DNA from: Rhodococcus sp. Leaf278
GTDB lineage: Bacteria > Actinomycetota > Actinomycetes > Mycobacteriales > Mycobacteriaceae
NCBI RefSeq assembly: GCF_001426085.1
Contig: NZ_LMRR01000023.1
Span: 186,520-250,519, forward strand
Direction: 5' to 3'
Length of the DNA: 64,000 bases
Of this stretch, positions 51,511-60,942 are shown in pieces; positions within the stretch are counted from its first letter, which is position 1; each line of letters starts with the position of its first letter. The notes under the pieces are model-generated. The model had not been told where the DNA came from and ran no database searches. It worked only from the letters and a program-made list of their open reading frames with translations. The translations under genes were made by a program, and so were the position numbers.

Positions 51511-53015
51511 CGACGTAGCAGTACGAAGACGACCAGCGCACTGACGGCCATCAGACCTGCGCTCCACCCGGCAGCAAGGTTGAAGCCGTCGACGAAGGAC
51601 GAGTTGGCGACGGCGGACAGCTGCGAGGCGAACGGCTCCGGTAGGTAGTCGGCGACGGCGGTGGCACCACCGATGGTTTCCCGGGCGGGGTCGGCGACCT
51701 CGCTGGGCGTGCCCACCGGGATGGCGTCTTCCATGCGGTGACGGTAGACGGTGCTGCCGATCGTGCCGAGGATCGCGATGCCGACGGCCCCGCCCAATTC
51801 GGCTCCGGTCTCCGACAATGCCGATGCGGCACCGGCCTTCTCGGGTGCGGCGGCGGTGAGCACGATATCGGAATTGAGGGTCGATGCCGCTCCGATACCG
51901 AACGTCACCATTGCCATGCCGGTGAGCAGTAGCGGCAGGCCCGAGTCGGCGGCGATGAAGACCATTGCGGCGCAGCCGAAGGCGATGAACAGTAGGCCAC
52001 CGGCGATGATGGTGCCGGTCTGGAGCACCTTGCTCAGTGTTGGCGCGAGGACGGCTCCGGCCCCCGCCGCGACGGCAGGTATGAGCAGCCACAGTCCGGC
52101 TTCGAGGGGTCCGAACCCGACGACGAGCTGAAGGTATTGCGAGGCGAACAGGCTGAACCCGGTCATCGCGAATATGACCAGGAACTGCACGACAACCGCT
52201 GCACTGAAGGCGCGTTCGGCGAAGAGCGTGACGTCGATCAGCGGGTTCGCGGCCTTTCTCTGCCGGATGACGAACACCGTGCCGACTGCGAGTCCGACGA
52301 CGGCGGTGATGATCGTCGTTGCATCGATCCCGTCCTGCGCGCCGTGTTTGATGGCGTAGACGATGAAGAGCATCGAGGAGATCGCGAGTATCACGCTGAT
52401 CGGATCGAACTTCCCGGGGTCCGAATCCTTGAACTCGGGCACCAGTAGCGGTGCGGCGACGAAGAGCACCACCATGATCGGAATGTTGATCAGGAACACC
52501 GAACCCCACCAGAAGTGTTCCAACAGAACACCTCCGATGACAGGACCCACGGCGGCGCCCCCGGCGAAACCTGCCGTCCACAGTCCGATGGCTTCCTTCC
52601 GCTGAGCGGGGTCGTGAAACATGTTGCGTATCAACGACAGTGTGCTCGGCGCAATGGTCGCTCCACCGACTCCCAACAGAGCGCGTGCCACGAGAAGCAT
52701 TTCGGGCGAGGTGGAGAACGTCGCGGCGAGCGACGCTGCACCGAACACGACGGCCCCGATCATCAGCAGGGTGCGCCTGCCGATTCGATCACCGAGAGAG
52801 CCCATCGTGATGAGCAGGCCGGCGAGGAGAAATCCGTAGATGTCGAGAATCCACAGCGTCTGATTGCTGGTGGGTTCGAGATCGGCCGTCATGAACGGCA
52901 GGGCCAGATAGAGCACCGACATGTCCATCGACACGACGAGAATGGGGACCACCAGTACTGCGAGGCCCAGCCAATCCTTCTTCGTGGCGCGCTGCTCGAT
53001 AGTCCTGTGGCTCAC
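51489..53015 (-). CDS. MFS transporter, 14-helix DHA2 type
   Basis: 508 residues with about 14 membrane helices. Motif-A-like GSLGDRIGRRTLLMIG (about 73-88) and a motif-C-like GPVIGGVLLEHFWWG are visible, as in EmrB/QacA drug-proton antiporters. GTG 53015. Substrate unknown; beside an ABM monooxygenase and a YhgE protein, so a detoxification role is only a guess. 3' end overlaps the cutinase-like gene. Confidence 0.88.
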   Translation of the reverse strand: MSHRTIEQRATKKDWLGLAVLVVPILVVSMDMSVLYLALPFMTADLEPTSNQTLWILDIYGFLLAGLLITMGSLGDRIGRRTLLMIGAVVFGAASLAATFSTSPEMLLVARALLGVGGATIAPSTLSLIRNMFHDPAQRKEAIGLWTAGFAGGAAVGPVIGGVLLEHFWWGSVFLINIPIMVVLFVAAPLLVPEFKDSDPGKFDPISVILAISSMLFIVYAIKHGAQDGIDATTIITAVVGLAVGTVFVIRQRKAANPLIDVTLFAERAFSAAVVVQFLVIFAMTGFSLFASQYLQLVVGFGPLEAGLWLLIPAVAAGAGAVLAPTLSKVLQTGTIIAGGLLFIAFGCAAMVFIAADSGLPLLLTGMAMVTFGIGAASTLNSDIVLTAAAPEKAGAASALSETGAELGGAVGIAILGTIGSTVYRHRMEDAIPVGTPSEVADPARETIGGATAVADYLPEPFASQLSAVANSSFVDGFNLAAGWSAGLMAVSALVVFVLLRRQTASAK

Positions 53016-53113
53016 TGTGACTTCCCTTTCCGTACGGACACCTCAGCTTAGGGGTGTCGGGAGTACGTTCGGTGAGGAAAGTGGAACTCGCCGAACGAAG
53101 GAAACATCACCTC

Positions 53114-53410
53114 ATGAGCAACGATCTGAAGGTTGTCGCGACGATTATCGCCAAGCCCGACGCAGTCGACGCCGTGCGCGACGGATTGTCGGCCCTGGTC
53201 GCCGAAACCCGGAAGGAAGAGGGCAACATCTCGTACGAGCTGTTCGAGTCGGCGGTAGAGCCGGGAACCTTCATCACCGTCGAGTTGTGGAAGTCGCAGG
53301 AGGACCTGGACGGTCACATGCAGACTCCACATCTGCAGCACGCGCTAAGCGAGTTCGGTGCCCATCTCGCGGCCCCGCCCGCCATCCACCCGCTCCGGCC
53401 CGTCGGCTGA
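53114..53410 (+). CDS. ABM-domain (antibiotic biosynthesis monooxygenase-like) protein
   Basis: 98 residues, ferredoxin-like fold typical of ABM: KVVATIIAKPDAVDAVRDGL, EGNISYELFES, FITVELWKSQEDLDGHMQTPHLQ. Such small dimeric proteins often act on quinones or are stress proteins. ATG 53114; upstream frame to 53054 rejected. Its last 66 bp overlap the opposite yhgE-like gene. Confidence 0.85.
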   Translation: MSNDLKVVATIIAKPDAVDAVRDGLSALVAETRKEEGNISYELFESAVEPGTFITVELWKSQEDLDGHMQTPHLQHALSEFGAHLAAPPAIHPLRPVG

Positions 53411-54853
53411 GTTGCCCCGCGCGCTCACGTACACGAGTGCCGAGACAGCCAGTAGAGCTACCGTGGCACCGATCGCGAGCCAACCGGTCCCGCTCATCTC
53501 GCCCGACGCGATGATGCGGGCACCGGCGGCGGTGTAGCTCATCGGCATGAATGCGGCGAGGTCGCTCCAGATGGGTGCCGTCGATGCGTACGCAAAACCG
53601 CAGACGACGACCTGCACTGCGAGGGCGACAACGTTGACGATCTGTCCGACGACGGCACCGAGCACGCGTTGAATTGCGCCCGCTGCGGCGAGATACGCCG
53701 CGGCGGAGACGACGAGGAACACGCCCGCTCCGATCACCGGCCCGAGGGCCGCATCGGTGGCGAAGGCGAATGCGAAGGCGGCGCTGACGCCCACCGCGGC
53801 GACGGCCGCTCCGACAGCGAGCCAGCGCGGCTTGGTGTCCTTGCCCAGAACACGCACGAGGCTGACGCAGCCAAGAGCTCCGAGAGCCACGAGGGCGGCG
53901 ATCAGGTACGGGGTGGCCCCGGTGCCGGTGCTCGTCGACGTGGTTGCGACGTTCTGTTCGGAGGTGGCGTCGTCGGTGGCGGCAGTGGTTCCCGGCGGAA
54001 GGGCCGCGGAGGCGTCGCGCACGTTGGTGGCGATGCCGTTGACAATCCCCTCGACCGGCTTGACCGACGTCACGAGCTGATCGGTGCCGGCCTTGAGCTG
54101 CTGGCCGCCGTCGTCGAGTTGGCCGAGTCCGTCACGCAACTGCACAGTGGCGTCGCCGAGCTGCGCGGTGGCTCCGAGGAACTGACTGTTCGGGTCGTTG
54201 AGTTCCGTCGACAGCTGCTGGGCACCGCCCTTGAGGGTCTGCAGCTGAGCCAGCGTATCGGGACCGAACGCCTGAGTGTTGAGGTTGTCGATGACGCCGC
54301 GGATCTCGCCAGAAATCGCGTCGGATCCCGGATGTGGGAAACGATCGACCGTGTCTGCCGTGGCGGCGAGCTTCGCGGTGAAGTCGGCCTGCAGAGCTCC
54401 GAATCCGGCGAGCTGGTCGACGACCTGGTCGACGCCACCGCTGATCTGCGATGCGCCGTCTCCGAGCTGACCGATGCCGTCGCGGTATTGGCCGAACCCG
54501 TCGGCGAGCTGGATGGTTCCGTCGTGCGCCTGGGTGATGCCGTCGGCGAGCTGCCCGACGCCGTCGTTGAGCTGCGTTCCGCCCTGGGTCAGCTGACCGA
54601 TGCCACTGGAGAGAAACGTGATCGGGAGCGAGGCGCTGTTGAGACTGGTCCTGGCCTTCGACAGGGGATCTGCCGACGCCTGCTCCGGTGCCGGTGCCTG
54701 CTCGGTGTCGGCCACGACGGTGGTCGTGTCGGCAGCGGACTCACCACCGAGGTCGTAGCCGGTGCCGAGTGCAAAAGCACCCACCGCCACCAGTGGAAAC
54801 GCCAGTGCGGTGAGAGCAACGGCAGGACGTCGGAAGATACGCAGTTCACCCAT
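53345..54853 (-). CDS. YhgE/Pip-like membrane protein
   Basis: 502 residues. One N-terminal helix (about 9-30), a long outer stretch of GxxQLxDG-type heptads (about 85-260), then about five helices (320-490). This is the pattern of YhgE/Pip proteins, which are linked to export and phage infection. It lacks most of the globular N-terminal part of longer members. ATG 54853. Role here unknown. Confidence 0.8.
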   Translation of the reverse strand: MGELRIFRRPAVALTALAFPLVAVGAFALGTGYDLGGESAADTTTVVADTEQAPAPEQASADPLSKARTSLNSASLPITFLSSGIGQLTQGGTQLNDGVGQLADGITQAHDGTIQLADGFGQYRDGIGQLGDGASQISGGVDQVVDQLAGFGALQADFTAKLAATADTVDRFPHPGSDAISGEIRGVIDNLNTQAFGPDTLAQLQTLKGGAQQLSTELNDPNSQFLGATAQLGDATVQLRDGLGQLDDGGQQLKAGTDQLVTSVKPVEGIVNGIATNVRDASAALPPGTTAATDDATSEQNVATTSTSTGTGATPYLIAALVALGALGCVSLVRVLGKDTKPRWLAVGAAVAAVGVSAAFAFAFATDAALGPVIGAGVFLVVSAAAYLAAAGAIQRVLGAVVGQIVNVVALAVQVVVCGFAYASTAPIWSDLAAFMPMSYTAAGARIIASGEMSGTGWLAIGATVALLAVSALVYVSARGNSADGPERVDGGRGREMGTELA

Positions 54854-54958
54854 GATGAGTTCGAGGCTAACTGCCGTCGGCGGCCTTCCGAACCGACGCG
54901 TGATCCACGACGCCTGCTTCGACCGTGCTGACCTGGGACTCTAAGAGGTCTCTGTGGA

Positions 54959-55555
54959 TTACCGATTGCGCGGTAGCAGGTCCCATACGTGCTCGGTTTC
55001 GTTCACCGAGGAGACCGATCGCGCACCGCTCCGGGAGAACAGAATGCGGGTCACCGAGCAGTAGTCGATCGGAAATCCCAGGACTTTCGGGGTCTGCAGG
55101 ATGTCCTGCAGCAGGATGTTGATGACGCCGCCGTGGGCGAAGAGTGCGACGGTGTCGTTGTGCTCGCCGGCCGACACGATGTCGGCTACTCCGGCCAACA
55201 CGCGCTGACGAAACGCGTGTTCGTCTACTTGTTCGGGGAGATGACCGGCCTTGATGCGGTCGAATGCCTCCCGAAATTCGGTCTTGGCCGCTTCGATCGG
55301 GACGTAGCCGCCGAAATCGCGATCGTATTCGGCCAATCGCTCGTCCGGTTCGACGGTCAGACCGAGCCGATCGGCCAACGGCTGTGCCGTCTGGACGGCG
55401 CGGAGCTGGGAACTGGCGACGACTCGAGAAATCGGGAACCGGGCCACGGCGTCGGGCACCCGCAGGGATTGTTCGACGCCGAGCTCGGCGAGAACGGGAT
55501 CGGCCGAGGACTCCGAACGTTGCGGCAGGGCGTGCCGGACGAGAACCAGTTGCAT
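54959..55555 (-). CDS. Histidine phosphatase family protein
   Basis: 198 residues. Phosphohistidine motif LVRHALP (His8, RHA instead of the common RHG), later Glu (LAEYDRDFGG) and second His in FAHGGVI. Substrate may be a phosphorylated sugar or small molecule; unknown. ATG 55555. 5 bases before the lysR stop, possibly co-transcribed with it. Confidence 0.88.
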   Translation of the reverse strand: MQLVLVRHALPQRSESSADPVLAELGVEQSLRVPDAVARFPISRVVASSQLRAVQTAQPLADRLGLTVEPDERLAEYDRDFGGYVPIEAAKTEFREAFDRIKAGHLPEQVDEHAFRQRVLAGVADIVSAGEHNDTVALFAHGGVINILLQDILQTPKVLGFPIDYCSVTRILFSRSGARSVSSVNETEHVWDLLPRNR

Positions 55556-55559
55556 CGAC

Positions 55560-56471
55560 TCACCTAATCACGAGTGTGCGACCGCTGCGCTGCACCATCG
55601 AGCGAAAGGCCGCCACCTGACGCGGTGAGTCGGCTCGAGGGTCCCACACCATGCCGATGCGTCTGCGTGCCGAGGGTTGGGTGAGGCCGACGTCGACGGT
55701 CCCGCCCTCACCGCCGTGCGCACGGATACGCGGCAGGATGGCTATCCCGAGACCGGCTCCGACCAATCCGCGCACCGTGTGGGTGTCTTGGCCCTCGAAT
55801 GCGATGTGCGGACTGAAACCGGCGTCGGCCCACAACTCGTCGCAGATCGAGCGCATGCCGAAGCCGTGGCCCATCGCAATGTAGTTCTCGTCGGCGGTGT
55901 CGGCCAGATCGACGGTTCGTCTCGACGCGAGGCGGTGATCGGAGGGCACGACGAGCATCAGTCGCTCGTCGTACAGCTGGAACGAATTTGCATCGGTGTG
56001 CTCGGTGCTGAGGGACACGAACGCCAGGTCGGATACCCCATCGGCGAGCCGCTCGAGGCAGCGTGCGCGGGCACCCTGGTCGAGATCGAATGTGACGGCC
56101 GGGTGGTCGACGCGAAACTGGCGGATCAGCGCGGGTACGACGTCCTCGCCCAGAGTGTTCTGGAACGCGACGGCGATACGGCCCCGGGCTCGGGCGTCGT
56201 GCTCGGTCATGGCGTCGATGCCGGCGTCGAGGTCGCTCAATGCGCGCTGCAGATACGGGATCAACACGCGTCCGGCGCTGGTGAGCACGATGCCGCGGCC
56301 GCGTCGTTCCACGATGTCGACGCCGAGGATCGCCGACGCGCGAGCGACCTGTCGACTGACGGTCGGTTGCGGAACACCGAGAACATGGGCGGCGTCGGTC
56401 ATGTGCTCTGTGTCGGCTACCGCGACGAGCGTCGGCAGCAGGGGCAACAACTCGATCGTCTCGCGCCGCAT
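55560..56471 (-). CDS. LysR-family transcriptional regulator
   Basis: 303 residues. N-terminal winged HTH: HMTDAAHVLGVPQPTVSRQVARA (about 20-42), then a substrate-binding domain. The divergent MFS gene is a likely target. ATG 56471 has no ribosome site, but TATGAT ends 6 bases ahead of it, which suggests a leaderless mRNA. Confidence 0.9.
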   Translation of the reverse strand: MRRETIELLPLLPTLVAVADTEHMTDAAHVLGVPQPTVSRQVARASAILGVDIVERRGRGIVLTSAGRVLIPYLQRALSDLDAGIDAMTEHDARARGRIAVAFQNTLGEDVVPALIRQFRVDHPAVTFDLDQGARARCLERLADGVSDLAFVSLSTEHTDANSFQLYDERLMLVVPSDHRLASRRTVDLADTADENYIAMGHGFGMRSICDELWADAGFSPHIAFEGQDTHTVRGLVGAGLGIAILPRIRAHGGEGGTVDVGLTQPSARRRIGMVWDPRADSPRQVAAFRSMVQRSGRTLVIR

Positions 56472-56477
56472 GGGCAA

Positions 56478-56483
56478 ATCATA
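56478..56483 (-). promoter_or_regulatory. -10 element of the lysR gene (leaderless)
   Basis: TATGAT on the minus strand, 6 bases before the ATG, so transcription probably starts at or next to the start codon. No clear -35. Confidence 0.5.
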
Positions 56484-56553
56484 GCGCTGACGTATCGGTT
56501 GGACGCCTCTCATGCATTGGACGAATGTAGTGAGCACTTCTAACGTGATCGGT

Positions 56554-57783
56554 ATGACTACGACGCGTACCGAGGTTCTCGAATGGGAGGGGCACCCCAG
56601 GGGATCGCGCGAGTACCGACGGCTGGTGCTGGCACTCCTGTTCGCCGGAGTCGCGACCTTCGCTCAGCTGTATTCGGTCCAGGGAATTCTGCCGTTGATC
56701 GCGGCGAACCTCGACATCACGCCGTCGCAGTCCTCGCTTGCCGTCGGACTCGCGACGGTCGGGGTGGCAGTGTCGGTGATTCCCTGGTCCGTGGCGGCCG
56801 ATCGCGTCGGCCGAGTGCGGGCGATGACGGTATCGATCCTCGTTGCGACGACGCTGGGTCTGCTGGTCCCGCTCTCGCCGTCCCTCGAGGTGTTGCTGGC
56901 TGTTCGGTTCTTCGAAGGTGCTGCGTTGGGCGGACTTCCGGCAATTGCGATCGCGTACCTCAGCGAGGAAGTGCATCGCAGTCACACCGCACTGGCCGCC
57001 GCGACCTATGTTTCGGGGACGACGCTGGGCGGGTTGCTGGGCCGCATCGTCGCCGGACCGGTGGCGGAACTCACCAACTGGCGTATCGGCACGTTGACCG
57101 TGTCGTTGATTGCTGCGCTGGCTGCCGCCCTCTTCGTGTGGCTGGCCCCGAAACCGCGAACAACACTGGTGCACAGTGAGATTCGTGACCTACCGGGTCG
57201 GCTCTGGGTGAACCTGCGCGAGCCGGGAATGTTGGCGCTGTACGGCCAGGGCTTCCTGCTGATGGGCGGGTTCGTCGCGATCTACAATTTCCTCGGATTC
57301 CGTCTCGAGGCAGTACCTTTCGGACTACCGCAATCGCTCATCAGCCTGATCTTCGTGGCCTACCTGAGCGGTACCGTCTCCTCGCGAGTGGGCGGAAAGC
57401 TGGCGACGAAGCACGGACGCTCGGCAGTTCTCGCCGGAGCTACCGCGACGATGATCGTCGGAGTGGCGTTGACGATGGCGTCGAACCTCGCGGTGATCTT
57501 GATCGGCCTGGTGATCCTGACCATGGGCTTCTTCGCCGCCCACGCCATCGCGTCGGGATGGACCGGGCAACGCGCAGTACACGGACGGGCTCAGGCGACC
57601 TCGCTGTACAACCTCTTCTACTACGGTGGATCGTCCATCGTCGGTTGGCTCGGGGGCGTGGTCTTTCAGTCCCTCGGATGGAACGCGTTGGCGCTGTTCG
57701 TCATTGCGTTGGCACTGATAGCAGGAGTGTGGGCTGCATGCCTGGGCAGTCGTCTGGCGAGGCCTGTCTCAGTAGGTCGATGA
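56554..57783 (+). CDS. MFS transporter, 12-helix
   Basis: 409 residues, about 12 helices. Motif-A-like VAADRVGRVRAM (about 80) and FAQLYSVQGILPLIAANLD near the start resemble the arabinose-efflux group. Divergent from lysR with 82 bp between starts. Start ATG 56554; upstream ATG 56512 would overlap the promoter area. Substrate unknown. 3' end overlaps the next minus-strand gene by 15 bp. Confidence 0.87.
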   Translation: MTTTRTEVLEWEGHPRGSREYRRLVLALLFAGVATFAQLYSVQGILPLIAANLDITPSQSSLAVGLATVGVAVSVIPWSVAADRVGRVRAMTVSILVATTLGLLVPLSPSLEVLLAVRFFEGAALGGLPAIAIAYLSEEVHRSHTALAAATYVSGTTLGGLLGRIVAGPVAELTNWRIGTLTVSLIAALAAALFVWLAPKPRTTLVHSEIRDLPGRLWVNLREPGMLALYGQGFLLMGGFVAIYNFLGFRLEAVPFGLPQSLISLIFVAYLSGTVSSRVGGKLATKHGRSAVLAGATATMIVGVALTMASNLAVILIGLVILTMGFFAAHAIASGWTGQRAVHGRAQATSLYNLFYYGGSSIVGWLGGVVFQSLGWNALALFVIALALIAGVWAACLGSRLARPVSVGR

Positions 57784-58212
57784 GTTCGCGGCAGCGACAG
57801 CAAAAATGATGATCGCTCCGACGACGATGACGAACAGCGCGATCGATACGTACCCGACGATCAGGCCTGCCGTGGCGAACCCGGATCCGCCCTCGCCGGT
57901 GCGCTTGATCTGACCACGCGAAATGTGGCCACAGACCACCGCGCAGACGGATGCGATCAGCGGCAGAAACGTCAGACCCAGAATCGCCAACACGAGGGAG
58001 ACGATCGCCAGCGTGTTCGTGGGTGCGGCCGTCTGATACCCGCCCGCATACGGCGCGTTCCCGTACTGCGGGTTGGCGTACTGGGGGTTTTGGTACTGCG
58101 GATATTGGGGGTTGGGGTTCTGATACTGCGGATATTGCTGCTGTCCCGGGTACGGCTGGTCCTTGTTGGATGCGTCGAACGGATCGCTGCCCTCGCCCTG
58201 CGGATTCACCAT
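57769..58212 (-). CDS. DUF4190-type small membrane protein
   Basis: 147 residues. First ~60 are Gln/Tyr/Pro/Asn-rich (repeats of NPQY and YQN), then two helices (about 67-90 and 108-135) with IARGQI-like GHISRGQIKRTGEGG between, the DUF4190 pattern. Function unknown. ATG 58212 gives MVNPQ. Confidence 0.8.
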   Translation of the reverse strand: MVNPQGEGSDPFDASNKDQPYPGQQQYPQYQNPNPQYPQYQNPQYANPQYGNAPYAGGYQTAAPTNTLAIVSLVLAILGLTFLPLIASVCAVVCGHISRGQIKRTGEGGSGFATAGLIVGYVSIALFVIVVGAIIIFAVAAANSSTY

Positions 58213-58262
58213 TGCGGGAGTTTGACACTTCGACACCGTCGTCGCAAGCGCGCACACAGTGA

Positions 58263-58664
58263 CTACGTCTCGAGTTTGCCCCAGCCGACATACGCGTCGA
58301 CGGTCACGTATCCGGTCACCCGTGGCTGATCCCGAACCGGATACGGATTTCCGGTGTAGTGCGTCGAAATGCGATCGATATCCACCAGATCCGGGTCGTC
58401 CTGCAACTCGATCGAGCCGTGCACAGTCACATGTGTGTACCAGCTGGCCTCGTCCAACACCGAAATCGAGACCTTCGGATTGGCTCTGATGTGCTCGAGA
58501 CGCTTACGAGACGCGTCGAAATTGAGCACGACCTTCCCGTCCTCCCACAAATACCACGTGGGTGCGGTGATCGGCGTTCCATCGGCACGAACCACAGCCA
58601 TGACAGCGGGATTCGGCTTCGTCAACATTTCCACTGCAGCATCGGGCAACGGGGGCTTCGGCAT
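58263..58664 (-). CDS. PPOX-class F420-dependent oxidoreductase
   Basis: 133 residues, split-barrel fold: AVMAVVRADGTPITAPTWYLWEDGKVVLNF, then RKRLEHIRANPKVSISVLD. Fits F420-binding PPOX proteins of actinobacteria. Substrate unknown. ATG 58664; short gap to the DUF4190 gene suggests one transcript. Confidence 0.88.
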   Translation of the reverse strand: MPKPPLPDAAVEMLTKPNPAVMAVVRADGTPITAPTWYLWEDGKVVLNFDASRKRLEHIRANPKVSISVLDEASWYTHVTVHGSIELQDDPDLVDIDRISTHYTGNPYPVRDQPRVTGYVTVDAYVGWGKLET

Positions 58665-58724
58665 ACGACAACCTTACGACTCGACCGCCGCTCCGGTCCT
58701 GATTCCGCCCACACCGACCCCGCA

Positions 58725-58779
58725 GTCCACTCGATGTGCCATTGACCGCCGAAAAGGCCACTGAATGTCACATTGAGTG
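58725..58779 (+). repeat. 55-bp dispersed repeat, copy 3
   Basis: Same element as at 25169; starts GTCCACTCGATGTGCC and ends CACATTGAGTG. It lies past the 3' end of fabH and upstream of the F420-type gene. The change C to T in the right arm keeps pairing as G-U. Confidence 0.9.
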
Positions 58780-58831
58780 CACTGGGAATCGGAGTGCACT
58801 GGGATCGGAGTGCGGTGATGAACCGAGTCGA

Positions 58832-59836
58832 CTACAGGTTGGGGAGTTTGACTACCTGCCCGGCGTACGAGAGTCCCGCTCCGAAGGCGAGGAGGAGTGC
58901 AGTGTCTCCTGCTTTTGCCTTGCCGGTGCGCAGCAGTTCTTCCATCGCCAATGGGATCGATGCCGCAGAGGTGTTGCCGGTTTCCGCGATGTCGTTGGCG
59001 ACGGTGGTGCCTTCGTCCAGGTTGAGGCTCTTCGCCAGTAGTTCGGTGATGCGGCTGTTGGCCTGGTGGGGGATGAAGGCGTGCAGTTCGTCCGTTTCGA
59101 TGCCGGCGACGTCGAGGACTTTCTGCGCCGCTTTGCCCATCTCGAAGGCGGCCCAGCGGAAGACGGAGATGCCGTTCATCCGGATCCAGGGTCGTTCCAG
59201 GTCGGCCTTGGTGATGTAGTCGTACCAGTCCGTGGTCTGCACGATAGCGTCGGACTGCGAGCCGTCGGAGCCCCAGACAGCGGGTCCGATTTCGGTTTCG
59301 TCGCTCTCTCCGACGACGACAGCACCGGCACCGTCGGCGAAGATGAATCGCGTGGTTCGGTCGTAGGGGTCGGTGGTGACGCTGAGCTGCTCGGCACCGA
59401 TGACCAGCACGTACTTCGAAGTTCCGGCCTTGACCAGGTCGGATGCGACGGCCAGGGAGTAGCAGAAGCCCGCGCAGCCGGCGCAGATGTCGAAAGCTGC
59501 GGGGCCCTTGGTGCCCAAACCGTGCGCGACTTTCGCGGCTGCTTGGGGTGTCAGTTCGAGGTGCGTGGAAGTGGCGACGATGACGGTGTCGACCTGGTCG
59601 GCCGTGATTCCGCTGGCCTCGAGGGCTTTACGACCTGCCGAGATGGACATCTGAACGACGTTCTCCTCGGGTTCGGCGAAGCGCCGATTCTTGATTCCCG
59701 AACGCGTCTGGATCCACTCGTCACTGGAGTCGATGAACTCGCAGATCTCGTCGTTCGTGACTACTCGTTCGGGGCGGTGAACGCCCAAACCGAGCATCTT
59801 CGACTGTCGACCTTGCGTCGTGTTGATCGCACCCAT
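58832..59836 (-). CDS. fabH: 3-oxoacyl-ACP synthase III (FabH-like)
   Basis: 334 residues. Starts fatty-acid chains by joining acyl-CoA with malonyl-ACP. Catalytic triad: Cys in DICAGCAGF, His in FIPHQAN, Asn in ETGNTSAAS. Mycobacterial FabH feeds FAS-II and mycolate synthesis. GAGAGG 9 bases before ATG 59836; a TTG at 59842 is less likely. It stands alone. Confidence 0.92.
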   Translation of the reverse strand: MGAINTTQGRQSKMLGLGVHRPERVVTNDEICEFIDSSDEWIQTRSGIKNRRFAEPEENVVQMSISAGRKALEASGITADQVDTVIVATSTHLELTPQAAAKVAHGLGTKGPAAFDICAGCAGFCYSLAVASDLVKAGTSKYVLVIGAEQLSVTTDPYDRTTRFIFADGAGAVVVGESDETEIGPAVWGSDGSQSDAIVQTTDWYDYITKADLERPWIRMNGISVFRWAAFEMGKAAQKVLDVAGIETDELHAFIPHQANSRITELLAKSLNLDEGTTVANDIAETGNTSAASIPLAMEELLRTGKAKAGDTALLLAFGAGLSYAGQVVKLPNL

Positions 59837-59936
59837 GTTCAATTTCCTCTCGTGCTACCGCGCCATCGCCGAGCTTCGGCTCGGGTCTTGGGCTGCGGGC
59901 TCGGTGACACACGTTACGTGCGTCGCCTCGAGCGGT

Positions 59937-60833
59937 TCACACCAGTTCGGTGATGAGGGCTGCGACCTCGGCGGGCTTGTCGATCATGGCGTGGTGATGT
60001 GCCGGCATGACGACGGTGAAGTCGGCACGCAGGTACTCGGCGAGCTTGCGTTGAGTCCTGACCCATTTCTTGCCCCACGGGGAGGGTCGTCCGGTGTGGG
60101 CTGCAGCGACGATGACCGGAGCGACGAGCGTCGAGCGCTTTCGGAGTTTGTTCAGTTCGACGGCCAGGTCGGGATACACGACATCTTCGACGAGTGCAGC
60201 TGTGAGGTAGGTGGGCCGACGGTAGATGTCGTCCACCCAGTCGAATGTTTCCTGAGGTGTGCCGTCCGGCGGCGTCGCTTGATTGAGGACCCGGCGCACA
60301 CGGGGGCCGACCAGTTTCTGCAGGCCGGTTCGACTGAGCACGGCTGCGACCACGCGTGCAGTCTCGACGCGCACGGCAGCCGGAACGATGCGTCGGGGGT
60401 CCGATTCTGCGCTGGAATCGAGCAACAGAATCCCGCGGATGCGCGACGGGTACAGCCGCGCAACGGCCTCGGCGTAGAAACCTGCGATCGAGTGGCCTGC
60501 AACCACCGCCGGTTCGGTGACGCCGAGTGCGTCGAGAACTCCGATGATGCGGTCGGCTTCGCCTCGCACGGTGGGGGTGACACCGGCGGGAAGCGGATCA
60601 CTGAGCCCGAAGCCGGGACGGTCGAGAACGACGACGTGGTGGTGGGTGCTCAATATGTCGACGGTGTCGTTCCAATCGAACCAGTTGCTCCCGAGGCCAC
60701 CGCACAGCACAACGGTGGGGCCGGTTCCGCGAATGAGCAGATGCAGACGTTGCCCGTCCACTTCGACGTACTGACCGGGAGGATGTTTCACGGGAAACAA
60801 CGCACTACGTTCGGCTCGATCCCCGTTGTCCAT
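59937..60833 (-). CDS. Alpha/beta hydrolase
   Basis: 298 residues. Oxyanion loop LCGGLGSNWFDW, nucleophile GHSIAG (Ser about 115), Asp/His in the C-terminal part (VMPAHHHAMIDK). Substrate unknown. Codons 13-18 (LFPVKH) overlap a parS-like site. Confidence 0.87.
   Translation of the reverse strand: MDNGDRAERSALFPVKHPPGQYVEVDGQRLHLLIRGTGPTVVLCGGLGSNWFDWNDTVDILSTHHHVVVLDRPGFGLSDPLPAGVTPTVRGEADRIIGVLDALGVTEPAVVAGHSIAGFYAEAVARLYPSRIRGILLLDSSAESDPRRIVPAAVRVETARVVAAVLSRTGLQKLVGPRVRRVLNQATPPDGTPQETFDWVDDIYRRPTYLTAALVEDVVYPDLAVELNKLRKRSTLVAPVIVAAAHTGRPSPWGKKWVRTQRKLAEYLRADFTVVMPAHHHAMIDKPAEVAALITELV
60784..60799. other. Distant parS-like site (15/16)
   Basis: TGTTTCACGGGAAACA, one change in the central CACGTG. 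Inside the hydrolase gene, 57 kb from parAB. May be chance or a weak site. Confidence 0.4.
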
Positions 60834-60942
60834 ATGTTGTTCCCCACGATGCGCTACCGACCTGTCGACTGTTTCACGCTCCAGTTTCCATCATTTTCCC
60901 GGTTTTGCACACTCGGCCTCGTAGGGACGGCCGTGGAGGGGG

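Noticed and set aside
50587..52581. 664-residue open frame on the minus strand across the cutinase-like and MFS genes
   Set aside because: Arg-rich shadow frame; both true genes have clear motifs in other frames.
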